Shown: positions 43,611 to 51,693 of the stretch, piece after piece
Position numbering within the stretch: the first letter of the stretch is position 1
Layout of the letters: each line of letters begins with the position of its first letter
Assembly: GCA_018666235.1 (NCBI GenBank)
Contig: JABJAB010000040.1
Location: 38,422-102,421 of the forward strand
Length of the DNA: 64,000 nucleotides
Source of the DNA: Ilumatobacter sp.
GTDB taxonomy: Bacteria > Actinomycetota > Acidimicrobiia > Acidimicrobiales > Ilumatobacteraceae
Reading direction: 5' to 3'
The notes under the pieces: generated by a model
Seen by the model: only the letters and a program-made list of their open reading frames with translations
Told to the model about the DNA's origin: nothing
Database searches by the model: none
Made by a program: the position numbers and the translations under genes

Positions 43611-44998
43611 GCAGAGACCTCCTGCGAAAGAGCGGCGACCAAGCGGCGAAAGGTGTCGCCACGCACTTCGAAACTTGCAAACTGATCGAGGCTGGCGCAC
43701 CCCGGGGAAAGCAGAACGACATCGCCATCGCCGGCCCACTCGGCCGCCTGTGTCACGGCGCGTTCAAGGGTCTGCACATCGACAACCCGTTCGGCATTGA
43801 CGCCTGCAGCGATGAACAATTCAACGATGTTTGGCGCTGTTGCACCCAGACCGATCACCCCTGCGAAGCGTTCGGGCTCGGCGGCCATCGATGACAGGGC
43901 TACGCCCTTGTCCGCTCCTCCGGCGATCAACACAATCCGTTCGAACGACCTGATTGCGGCGGCCGCGGCGTGCGGTGTCGTGGCCTTCGAGTCGTTGTAC
44001 CAATCGATGCCGTTGATCGTCGCGATGCGTTCCAATCGGTGCGGCGGACCGACGAACGTTGCGAGACCACTGGCAACGGCGGCCGCGTCGGCGAGCCCAG
44101 TCTCGAGCACCAGCGCCGATGCAGCCAACGCGTTGGTGACGTCATGAGGCAGCCGTCGTCGCAGCGATCGCAGCGGCGCAATGGTCCCGTTGGGGCCGAC
44201 CAGCGTTGCATTCTCGACTCGGTAGTCCGCATCGGGTCCGCCGAAGCTGCACTGCCTCCCAGGGGCTTGAGCCAGCCATGCCATCACGACGGGGTCCTCG
44301 GCGAAGCCAATCGCAACATCAGCAGCGGTCTGGTTGGCGAAGACCTGCGCCTTGGCAGCCTCGTATGCGTTCATGGACCGGTGCCAGTTCAGGTGATCCG
44401 GTTGCAGGTTGAGCCATGCAGCGGCATCGGCCCGGAATGTCGGGGTCCAAGCGAGGCGGAAGCTGCTGCACTCGACGACGAAAGCGTCGTAGCGTTCGTT
44501 GCCAACCTCGTCAACGGCATCAAGAGCGTCAACGAGAGGCGTGTCGGTGTTCCCTGCGTCAATCGAGCGAACGCCGGCTGCTTCGAGCAGGTGAACGGCA
44601 AGCTTGGACGTTGTGGTCTTGCCATCGGTTGCGGTGACTGCGAGCATCCGGCGGGGGCCACCCGGACGTTGCTGTTCCCACCGGTAAGCCAGTTCAATCT
44701 CTGAGACGATCTCGATGCCGCGAGCGAGCGCAGCTTCGATGATGGGATGCGTCTCTGGCACGCCGGGCGCCGGGCAGAGCATCGAGCAGCCGTCAAGCAG
44801 TTCGTCGACGGACCGGACTGAGGAATCGATCAGCTCCACACCGAGTTCAGTGGCAGTCGCAAGGCGTTCTGGTGTGATCGTGTCATCGGCGGCGATGACG
44901 TCATGTCCATGGCGAAGCAGGGCGCGCACGGTCGACACACCGGCGACGGCCAGGCCGTAGACCAGCGCCTTCGGACGGTTGTCGGGACGGGCGCTCAT
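43607..44998 (-). CDS. murD: UDP-N-acetylmuramoyl-L-alanine--D-glutamate ligase
   Basis: 463 residues from the ATG at 44998, which overlaps the mraY stop as ATGA. N-terminal domain ALVYGLAVAGVSTVRALLRHGHDV, ATP P-loop VTATDGKTTTSKL, LNLQPDHLNWH, and the C-terminal WYNDSKATTPHAAAAAIRSF with RIVLIAGGADKG, the usual MurD landmarks. The P-loop is TDGKTT where many MurD have TNGKTT. The frame stays open further upstream inside mraY, but nothing there resembles MurD. Confidence 0.95.
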   Translation of the reverse strand: MSARPDNRPKALVYGLAVAGVSTVRALLRHGHDVIAADDTITPERLATATELGVELIDSSVRSVDELLDGCSMLCPAPGVPETHPIIEAALARGIEIVSEIELAYRWEQQRPGGPRRMLAVTATDGKTTTSKLAVHLLEAAGVRSIDAGNTDTPLVDALDAVDEVGNERYDAFVVECSSFRLAWTPTFRADAAAWLNLQPDHLNWHRSMNAYEAAKAQVFANQTAADVAIGFAEDPVVMAWLAQAPGRQCSFGGPDADYRVENATLVGPNGTIAPLRSLRRRLPHDVTNALAASALVLETGLADAAAVASGLATFVGPPHRLERIATINGIDWYNDSKATTPHAAAAAIRSFERIVLIAGGADKGVALSSMAAEPERFAGVIGLGATAPNIVELFIAAGVNAERVVDVQTLERAVTQAAEWAGDGDVVLLSPGCASLDQFASFEVRGDTFRRLVAALSQEVSA

Positions 44999-46050
44999 GG
45001 AACTCTGAGACCGCCGGCGACGTTGGTGAAGTCGGCGATAAAGATCGCAACAGCCGTGGCGATGGAGATGCCGGACAGGAGCCAGAATCGAATGATCACC
45101 GTGGTTTCGGGCCAGCCAATGAGCTCGAAGTGATGGTGGATCGGCGACATCCGGAAGAGGCGTTTGGTCCGACCCGATGCCTTGAACACGACCATCTGAA
45201 TGGCGACCGACCCTGCTTCCATCACGTTGATGCCACAAATCAGGATGATCAGGAGCATGGTGTTGGTGGTCAGAGCGAGAAAGGCGAGTGCGGAGCCGAT
45301 GGCCAAGGCCCCGACATCGCCCATGAAGATGCGCGCCGGTGCAGCGTTCCACCACAGAAAGCCGAGACAACCACCGGCAAACGCGGCGGCAAACACACCC
45401 ATGTCGAGCGGGTTGACCGCGCCGTCGTAGACATCGGGATTACGGAACAGCCAGTAGCCGATCAGAGCGAACGCTCCGAAGCCCATCAGCGCGGAACCAG
45501 CGGCAAGGCCGTCGAGACCGTCGGTGACATTCACCGCATTGGTCGTTGCCCAGATAATGGCGCCAGCGAACAGCACCCACACGATCGTCGGCACCTCGAT
45601 GCCGATCTCTGGGCGGGTAATCGAGATCGTCTCAGAGATACCGGTACCGATGACGAGGAACCACGCCATGGCGAAGCTGGCAAGCATGGTGATGTAGTTC
45701 TTCTGCTTCCAGAAAATGCCGCGGTTGTGCCGTTTACGCACCTTGATGTAGTCGTCGAGGAAGCCCATGGCAGCGAGAAAGAGCACGCCACCCCACACGA
45801 TCATTGTTTGATTGGAAAATGCGAGGTCTCGGACGTGGGCGACGACCCAGCCGACAAATGCGGCCACGACGATCGCAATCCCGCCCATCGTCGGTGTGCC
45901 CTGCTTGACCATGTGATGTTCGGGCCCGTGGTCCTCCTTGCCGAGGATCGGTTGGCCCTGTCCGCGAGTCTGAAAAAAGACGATGAGGTATCGAGTACCG
46001 AAGAGCGAGACGAGTGTCGACACCGCGGTGGCGATCATGATGGCGATCAC
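44995..46050 (-). CDS. mraY: Phospho-N-acetylmuramoyl-pentapeptide-transferase
   Basis: Transfers phospho-MurNAc-pentapeptide to undecaprenyl phosphate, giving lipid I. 351 residues with about ten membrane helices. Motifs: KQGTPTMGGIAIVVA, FLDDYIKVRKRHNRG (catalytic Asp region), TNAVNVTDGLDGLAAG, FMGDVGALAIGSALAFLAL and the His-rich RMSPIHHHFELIGW. The GTG start forms a GTGA overlap with the murE stop, so murE and mraY are directly adjacent with no murF between. Confidence 0.96.
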   Translation of the reverse strand: MIAIMIATAVSTLVSLFGTRYLIVFFQTRGQGQPILGKEDHGPEHHMVKQGTPTMGGIAIVVAAFVGWVVAHVRDLAFSNQTMIVWGGVLFLAAMGFLDDYIKVRKRHNRGIFWKQKNYITMLASFAMAWFLVIGTGISETISITRPEIGIEVPTIVWVLFAGAIIWATTNAVNVTDGLDGLAAGSALMGFGAFALIGYWLFRNPDVYDGAVNPLDMGVFAAAFAGGCLGFLWWNAAPARIFMGDVGALAIGSALAFLALTTNTMLLIILICGINVMEAGSVAIQMVVFKASGRTKRLFRMSPIHHHFELIGWPETTVIIRFWLLSGISIATAVAIFIADFTNVAGGLRVP

Positions 46051-47531
46051 GAGAGATCCATGCTTTCTGGGGTTGTCATGTCCAGGAACGAGCGAGCGAC
46101 GGCCCGGTCGTCGAACGCCACGACGTTGCCGCCGAGGTCCTGTGTTTGTTCGTGACCCTTGCCCGCAATGACGACGATGTCACCCGGGCGGGCCACGTCG
46201 AGTGCAGTACCGATCGCCAGGCGCCGATCGGGTTGGGAGACGACATGGTCACGGTAGTGGTCGTCGACACCCTCGTTGATGTCATTGATGATCGACATCG
46301 GGTTCTCGGTTCGCGGATTGTCGGAGGTGATGATCACCCGATCTGCGCCCGCCGCCGCAGCTGCCCCCATTGCGGGGCGCTTGGCATGATCCCGATCGCC
46401 GCCGCAGCCGAACACAACGATCACCGCTGCGTCGCTCGCGACAACCGAACGAGCTGCGGCGAGCACTTCGGCGAGTCCATCAGGAGTGTGGGCATAGTCG
46501 ACGACCACCGAGAACGGCATCCGGCTGCCGTGAGATGAGCCGATGCTCTCGAAGCGGCCCGGAACGACCGGGAGACCACTCAGAGCCGATGCCGCGATTG
46601 CCGGCTCGACGCCCAACGCCACCGCGGATTCGAGCGCGGCCAACGAGTTTGAGACATTGAAGTCACCACCAATTGCAACCGAGACGTCATGGCCACGCCA
46701 CCGATAGTCGATCGAGGTGGCGGTCACCCGCACATCGGTGAGATCAGAGGTACTGAAGGGGATCACCGTGATGTCCTCATCGCTGGACGTGACCACATCG
46801 ACGAGCAGCCGACCATGCGTGTCATCTGTGTTGATCAACGCAAGCGGTGTGAACTCGGACCGAAACAGCGACGCCTTGGCCCTGAAGTATTCCTCAGGAG
46901 TTCCGTGCAGGTCGAGGTGATCGTGTCCCAGGTTGGTGAAGACGACCGCATCAAACCGCGTCCCGTCAACACGGTGGAGTGCAAGCGCGTGCGACGAGAC
47001 TTCAAGCACCGCAGCTTGGTGGCCCTCGGCCACGAAGTGTGCGAGCGTTGCCTGGAGTTCCGGCGCCTCGGGTGTCGTGCGGAGACCGTGCAGCGTGCCG
47101 ATGATGCCCGTTGCCCACTGATTCGCTTCGAAGACCGCGGCGAGCATCGCACAGACGGTGGTCTTGCCGTTGGTGCCGGTCACGCCGACAGTCCTCAACG
47201 CGGATGATGGCTCACCTGCAACAAGCGCGCTGATCGGACCCAACCGGCGCCGAGCACTGTCGACGACAATCTGTGGCACGCCGGACAGCTCGGGTTGGGT
47301 CAATTCACGCTCAACCAACAGCGCTGTGGCGCCCGCCTGGACTGCGTCAACGGCGAATTCGTGTCCGTCCGCTCGATCGCCGACGAGGCAGGCGAACAAC
47401 GTGCCAACCTGGACCTGGCGCGAGTCATGCGTGACCGAGGTGACGACGACCGCGGTGGCGTCAGTGCTGGACGGAACGAGCACGGCGTCTGCTACCTCCA
47501 GCAGGGCCATGATGCGACCGACTTCGGTCAT
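46047..47531 (-). CDS. murE: UDP-MurNAc-L-Ala-D-Glu ligase MurE, meso-diaminopimelate type
   Basis: 494 residues from the ATG at 47531, which forms an ATGA overlap with the ftsI stop. An ATG three codons earlier (47540) is the alternative. The P-loop is VTGTNGKTTV, followed by NLGHDHLDLHGT, VVVDYAHTPDGL and VVFGCGGDRDHAKRP. The specificity motif reads DNPR (in SDNPRTENP), the signature of meso-diaminopimelate-adding enzymes rather than lysine-adding ones. This predicts A1gamma-type, meso-DAP peptidoglycan. Confidence 0.95.
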   Translation of the reverse strand: MTEVGRIMALLEVADAVLVPSSTDATAVVVTSVTHDSRQVQVGTLFACLVGDRADGHEFAVDAVQAGATALLVERELTQPELSGVPQIVVDSARRRLGPISALVAGEPSSALRTVGVTGTNGKTTVCAMLAAVFEANQWATGIIGTLHGLRTTPEAPELQATLAHFVAEGHQAAVLEVSSHALALHRVDGTRFDAVVFTNLGHDHLDLHGTPEEYFRAKASLFRSEFTPLALINTDDTHGRLLVDVVTSSDEDITVIPFSTSDLTDVRVTATSIDYRWRGHDVSVAIGGDFNVSNSLAALESAVALGVEPAIAASALSGLPVVPGRFESIGSSHGSRMPFSVVVDYAHTPDGLAEVLAAARSVVASDAAVIVVFGCGGDRDHAKRPAMGAAAAAGADRVIITSDNPRTENPMSIINDINEGVDDHYRDHVVSQPDRRLAIGTALDVARPGDIVVIAGKGHEQTQDLGGNVVAFDDRAVARSFLDMTTPESMDLS

Positions 47532-49564
47532 TCCTGACATCCGGTGCTGCCAGGTGCGGGCTGGATTCCCAACTCATGGATGAGCGTGGGGACAAGGGCG
47601 GCAAAGACCGGCGCAGCGGCGGTGCCACCGAAACGATCATTCGTGCCTGCTGGCGGTTCATCGACCGAGACGAGCACAGTGACCTGCGGGTCGTCGGCCG
47701 GGAAGAATCCGACGAAACTCGCGTAGTAGATCCGCTGGCCCTGCTCGTTGTAGTACGTGCCATTTGGCGCCGCCTTGAACGCCGTTCCGGTCTTGCCCGC
47801 AATGGGCAGGTTGTCGACCTGTGCCCGCGTCGCAGTGCCCTCACACACGACTCGCTGCATCATGGCGGCGGTCTGGTTTGCGGCTTGCTCGGACACAACC
47901 CGTCGGCTCGGGGCGTCTGGAGCCGGGGTCTGCGTACCGTCAGGTCCGACGACCGCTCGCACGAGCTTGGGTGCCACGTAGATTCCGCCATTGGCGATGA
48001 CGTTGACCGCTGCCGCGAGTTGGAGTGACGTGCTCGAGACTCCCTGGCCATACGACACCGTCACCCGCTCGGAGCCCCACAGTTCGTCCGGCGCCTTGAG
48101 GATGCCGTCCGACTCACCAGGGAAGTCCAGTGCTGTTTTCTCGCCGAGGCCGAAGTCCGTCATGTATTCGTGATGTTCGAATCGCCCCAGGGCTTGCTGC
48201 ACCATGATCGTGCCGATGTTCGACGACTCAGTGAGAATGTCGGACACGGTGAGATAGAGGTCAGGGTGTTCGTGGCTGTCCTTGAGCAAGTCGTCCGCGT
48301 ACTGCTTGCGCCACGGCACCGTGAACGCCGTGTCGGGCGTGACCGCTCCAGCGTCAAGCGCTCCAGCCACGGTGATGACCTTCGCGACCGAGCCCGGCTC
48401 ATACGCGTCGACCGCTGCAAAGTTTCCGTTCGTGACTGCATAGCCACCCGTGTCGTCGTCACGTCGCACCGAGGCCATGCCGAGGACCTCACCCGTTGGT
48501 GTGTCCAATGCGATGACGGTGCCGCCCTTCGCCCCGATGCGCTCGAGTTGGGCGAGCAGCACCTGCTCGGTGGAGAACTGAATCGAGCGATCGAGCGTGA
48601 GGACGAGGTCGTCGCCGTCGACCGGCGCCTGGGCGATCGACTCCGAACCGGCAATCGTGCGCTGCTTCGGGTCGACTTCGCGCGTCATCGAGCCGCTCGT
48701 TCCGGTGAGGACATCCTCGTACTGCTTTTCGAGCCCGGCGATGCCCTCGCCGTCGATGTTGGTTCGACCGAGCACGCTCCGACCGGTGTCGCCACCCGGC
48801 ATCTCTCGACGCGACTCGTCGTCGACGTTGACACCCGCGTGACCCAGGTCGCGAATGAACTGTCCGATATTGGCGTCGATCTGCCGAGCGACATAGACGA
48901 ACCCGCGGTCTTTGCGAGCAATTTCGTCGAGGAGGTCAGCGCGCTTCTCGTCGGAGAGTTCGAGCAGGTTGTCGAGGTCGTTGACGACCACGGCTCCATC
49001 GACGATGAGCTTCGGGTTGATCGAGATCGATGCAGCCGGCACAGACATCGCGAGTTCGTTGCCGTGACGATCGAACATTGTGCCCCGCTGAGCGGGCAGC
49101 GTGTAGGAACGCGTCCATTGATCAGCACCGGCAGACCGCAGGCTGTCGGCTTCCTTGGTTTGCAAGTATCCGACGCGAGCGATGATGCCGCACAGGATCA
49201 ACGCGATGACCACCAGCGCCAACCGAAGTCGACGTTGCGGCAAACCGACACCGCGCTCAGCTGCCCGCTGGTCTGGCTTGGGGGCTCGAACGTTCCGCCG
49301 TGACCGCTGCTGGGACCGTTTTGATGCGCGAGGCTTTGATGGGCGAGAGGGCGAGCTGGATGCCGTGCGTTGACTTGGCCCGACCGGCGAGTGCCGGAGA
49401 TCGCGTCGGGCGCGCTCCCCTGTCCGCTTGGTCGCCGGGCTCTGCGCTCGCCCCGACGCAGCACGCTTCGATGCGACGGTGCCGCGCACGGGTGTCTGCG
49501 ATGACGAGCGACGAGTTGATGAATGTGTGCTTCGAGGAGTGGATCCGTGTGTGCGAGTCGCCAT
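47528..49564 (-). CDS. ftsI: FtsI / penicillin-binding protein, septal transpeptidase with a long basic tail
   Basis: 678 residues. Residues 1 to about 113 are cytoplasmic and extremely rich in Arg, Ser, Lys and Pro. One membrane helix follows (about 114-130), then the dimerisation domain (QRGTMFDRHGNELA) and the transpeptidase domain. All three active-site motifs are visible: SVAK (S392 nucleophile, K395), SSN (447-449) and KTG (591-593). No PASTA domain is present. It cross-links septal peptidoglycan with FtsW. Class B PBPs of this cluster are usually about 580-620 residues, so the basic tail accounts for the extra length. Confidence 0.95.
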   Translation of the reverse strand: MATRTHGSTPRSTHSSTRRSSSQTPVRGTVASKRAASGRAQSPATKRTGERARRDLRHSPVGPSQRTASSSPSRPSKPRASKRSQQRSRRNVRAPKPDQRAAERGVGLPQRRLRLALVVIALILCGIIARVGYLQTKEADSLRSAGADQWTRSYTLPAQRGTMFDRHGNELAMSVPAASISINPKLIVDGAVVVNDLDNLLELSDEKRADLLDEIARKDRGFVYVARQIDANIGQFIRDLGHAGVNVDDESRREMPGGDTGRSVLGRTNIDGEGIAGLEKQYEDVLTGTSGSMTREVDPKQRTIAGSESIAQAPVDGDDLVLTLDRSIQFSTEQVLLAQLERIGAKGGTVIALDTPTGEVLGMASVRRDDDTGGYAVTNGNFAAVDAYEPGSVAKVITVAGALDAGAVTPDTAFTVPWRKQYADDLLKDSHEHPDLYLTVSDILTESSNIGTIMVQQALGRFEHHEYMTDFGLGEKTALDFPGESDGILKAPDELWGSERVTVSYGQGVSSTSLQLAAAVNVIANGGIYVAPKLVRAVVGPDGTQTPAPDAPSRRVVSEQAANQTAAMMQRVVCEGTATRAQVDNLPIAGKTGTAFKAAPNGTYYNEQGQRIYYASFVGFFPADDPQVTVLVSVDEPPAGTNDRFGGTAAAPVFAALVPTLIHELGIQPAPGSTGCQE

Positions 49565-49576
49565 GTTCAGGTGCTC

Positions 49577-50062
49577 CTAGGGCTGGCCCGCTGAGACGCG
49601 CTTGACGTCGCTGAACTGTTCAAGTGGATCGGTGTCGATGATCACATCGCGCGACTGATCGTCGACAACGCCCGCTGCAGCAAGTTGCCGTGCGAGCTGC
49701 CATGGATCGAGTTCGACGAACGTGCCGGTGTCGCCCGGACCCATACCGAGATCATCTGCAGCAGCCGCCAGGCGGACCGGGGAACGCAGTTCGGCGCGCC
49801 GGTGACGGAGCTCGTCGAACCGCTCACGCTCGTCGTTGACAGACCGCTCGAGTACCCCGATGCGAATCTGCCGCTCGGCGAGTTGTGTATGGAAGACCGC
49901 CGCCCCGAGCATGCCGGCGAGGACTGCGAGCAACGCGAAGCTGCCCAAGACAGCGGGCCAGCGGCGGCGCGGCGCGGGTGAAAGCGTCAGAGCCGGGCGA
50001 TGTTCGGCGGGCTTCGGCGTACGCCGCGCACTCACCGCGCTGTTCCGCAAGGGAACCGCCAT
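49577..50062 (-). CDS. ftsL: FtsL-like septum protein
   Basis: 161 residues with FtsL topology. It has a basic cytoplasmic N-terminus (about 1-35), one membrane helix (about 36-58, AVLGSFALLAVLAGMLGAAV), and a short coiled coil (LAERQIRIGVLERSVNDERERFDELRHRRAELRS), then a C-terminal region ending in GTFVELDPWQL and a variable tail. FtsL proteins diverge quickly, so the call rests on topology and on its place between rsmH and ftsI. Its ATG overlaps the rsmH stop by one base. Confidence 0.85.
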   Translation of the reverse strand: MAVPLRNSAVSARRTPKPAEHRPALTLSPAPRRRWPAVLGSFALLAVLAGMLGAAVFHTQLAERQIRIGVLERSVNDERERFDELRHRRAELRSPVRLAAAADDLGMGPGDTGTFVELDPWQLARQLAAAGVVDDQSRDVIIDTDPLEQFSDVKRVSAGQP

Positions 50063-51045
50063 CAGATCGTTCCCACCGGTTGGCCATCTGACTTGCGGAC
50101 TGTTTCGATCCGTTCGACAACGCGGAGGCGGGCTGAAGCGGCTCGACGATTCGACGAACGCTCCTCATCCGACGCACGCTTCGGGACGCCGCGCACAATC
50201 CGTACGGTCTGGACGGCACCGCACACACACGGCAGGTCGTACGGGCAGTCACACGCGCCGGCAGCGACGGCAAACCGTTCCTTGACGATGCGGTCTTCTC
50301 CCGAGTGATACGACAGCACCACGACTCGTCCACCGGGGACCGTGGCCTCAACTGCCTGGTCGAGTGCGTCGGGCAGGACATCAAGCTCTCCATTGACCTC
50401 GATGCGGATGGCCTGGAATGTGCGCTTGGCAGGATGGCCGCCACTCCGGCGCGCAGGCGCCGGAATGGCGTTCGTGACCGCCTCCGCGAGTTGGGAGGTG
50501 GTGGCGATGGGGCGGGCAGCGACAATTGCTGCTGCGATTCGTCGAGCGAACTTTTCGTCGCCGTACTTCTTGATGATCCGGGAGAGTTCTCGCTCGTCAT
50601 ACCCGTTCACGACGTCGGAAGCGGACCATTGCTGTTCGCTGTTCATCCGCATATCGAGTGGACCATCGTTGCGATATGAGAACCCCCGGTCACCGCGATC
50701 AAGCTGCGGCGACGAGACACCAAGGTCGAAAAGTGCGCCGCTGATCTCGGTGATCTGATGGTCGGCAAGCGCGTCGTCAAACTCGTTGAATCTGCGATGG
50801 CTGGTCCTGAGCCGCTTGCGTTGACTCTTCAGGCGTTCGATAGCTGCACTGAGCGCGTCGGTGTCCTGGTCGATGCCGAGAACGTCGAGGTGGGGATGAG
50901 CCTCGAGAATCGATGCAGCATGTCCGCCACCGCCGAGAGTGGCGTCGACGACCGTGCCTGCTGGCACATCGGCGAAGAGCTGAGTGATCTCGGTCAGCAT
51001 GACGGGGCGGTGTTCGAAATCGTTCGAGGGTGCCGGGGCGCTCAT
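50062..51045 (-). CDS. rsmH: 16S rRNA (cytosine(1402)-N4)-methyltransferase RsmH
   Basis: 327 residues. Motifs: FEHRPVMLTEI at the start, the SAM-binding VVDATLGGGGHAASILEA, LDVLGIDQDTDAL, GALFDLGVSSPQLDRGDRGFSYRNDGPLDMRM and VVLSYHSGEDRIVKERF. An uncommon feature is four cysteines late in the protein (CDCPYDLPCVCG), also present in some RsmH proteins. The ATG overlaps the mraZ stop as ATGA. Confidence 0.96.
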   Translation of the reverse strand: MSAPAPSNDFEHRPVMLTEITQLFADVPAGTVVDATLGGGGHAASILEAHPHLDVLGIDQDTDALSAAIERLKSQRKRLRTSHRRFNEFDDALADHQITEISGALFDLGVSSPQLDRGDRGFSYRNDGPLDMRMNSEQQWSASDVVNGYDERELSRIIKKYGDEKFARRIAAAIVAARPIATTSQLAEAVTNAIPAPARRSGGHPAKRTFQAIRIEVNGELDVLPDALDQAVEATVPGGRVVVLSYHSGEDRIVKERFAVAAGACDCPYDLPCVCGAVQTVRIVRGVPKRASDEERSSNRRAASARLRVVERIETVRKSDGQPVGTI

Positions 51046-51458
51046 GATGCGTCACCCGTGAGTTCGTTACTTCCGTTGTCGCGGTGTCTTGCATATGCCG
51101 CGGGTTCCCAGATTTCGACATGGTCGAGGTCGCCGAGCACAACGATGGCCGACTGCGGCTTGATCCCGGCGTATGTACGAAGTTCCGGGGAGAGGGTGAC
51201 TCGACCCTGCTTGTCGATCGATGCTTCACTCGCCGAAGCAGCGAACGCACGCTGTCGGTCGCGAGTCGCTTCACCGCGCTTGACACGAGCGATCAAGTCA
51301 GTTGCTTCGTCTTTGAACGAGTCGACGCTGCGGATGCTGACGCAACCGTCCTCGCCGGAAAAGAGGTAACACAGATCGCCGAGGGGATGTCGAAAGGTCG
51401 GCGGCAGTGCCACTCGTCCTCGATCATCGAGCTGTCGCTCGTGCACCCCGACAAACAC
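51042..51458 (-). CDS. mraZ: MraZ, regulator of the division/cell-wall cluster
   Basis: 138 residues from GTG 51458. Two SpoVT/AbrB-like beta-barrel domains are seen: GVHERQLDDRGRVALPPTFR at the N-terminus and SEASIDKQGRVTLSPELRTYAGI in the second half. MraZ binds direct repeats upstream of its own gene and controls the dcw operon. It is the first gene of a run of closely spaced minus-strand genes reaching at least to ftsQ. The upstream region carries a long array of candidate binding boxes. Confidence 0.94.
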   Translation of the reverse strand: MFVGVHERQLDDRGRVALPPTFRHPLGDLCYLFSGEDGCVSIRSVDSFKDEATDLIARVKRGEATRDRQRAFAASASEASIDKQGRVTLSPELRTYAGIKPQSAIVVLGDLDHVEIWEPAAYARHRDNGSNELTGDAS

Positions 51459-51526
51459 CGGTTGCGTCTCGTTCCTGCCATCTCCCCCGGGATGGGCCTG
51501 TTACTGCTGGTGAACGAGGGAGATCT

Positions 51527-51625
51527 CCCCAGCGCGCCCCATTGTGCCCCCATTAAGCCCCACCGTCAACCATCTCCCCCCATTATTTCCCCAAGCACCC
51601 CCATGAACTCCCCCGCACCTCCCCG
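51527..51625 (-). promoter_or_regulatory. Extended array of candidate MraZ boxes upstream of mraZ
   Basis: On the minus strand TGGGG pentamers recur at 10-11 base steps. Their plus-strand CCCCA positions are 51527-51531, 51537-51541, 51548-51552, 51558-51562, a degenerate one at 51568-51572, 51578-51582, 51589-51593 and 51599-51603. Two CCCCG variants follow at 51611-51615 and 51621-51625. Known MraZ operators are three or four TGGGN repeats separated by five bases, which is this spacing, but here there are about ten. The array begins 69 bases before the mraZ GTG and ends 69 bases before the divergent desaturase gene. Confidence 0.75.
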
Positions 51626-51693
51626 ATCACCGGATTCCCGACAGAGGATTCTGGCCCTACCTACCGGTCGGTCGGGCGCGTACCGTTCCTGCA

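Noticed and set aside
42306..43739. Longer start for ftsW at 43739
   Set aside because: The extra 43 residues lie inside murD and are unlike FtsW. The ATG at 43610 gives the ATGA overlap used by its neighbours.
43607..45370. Longer start for murD at 45370
   Set aside because: The added 124 codons are a shadow of mraY. The family N-terminus begins at the ATG at 44998.
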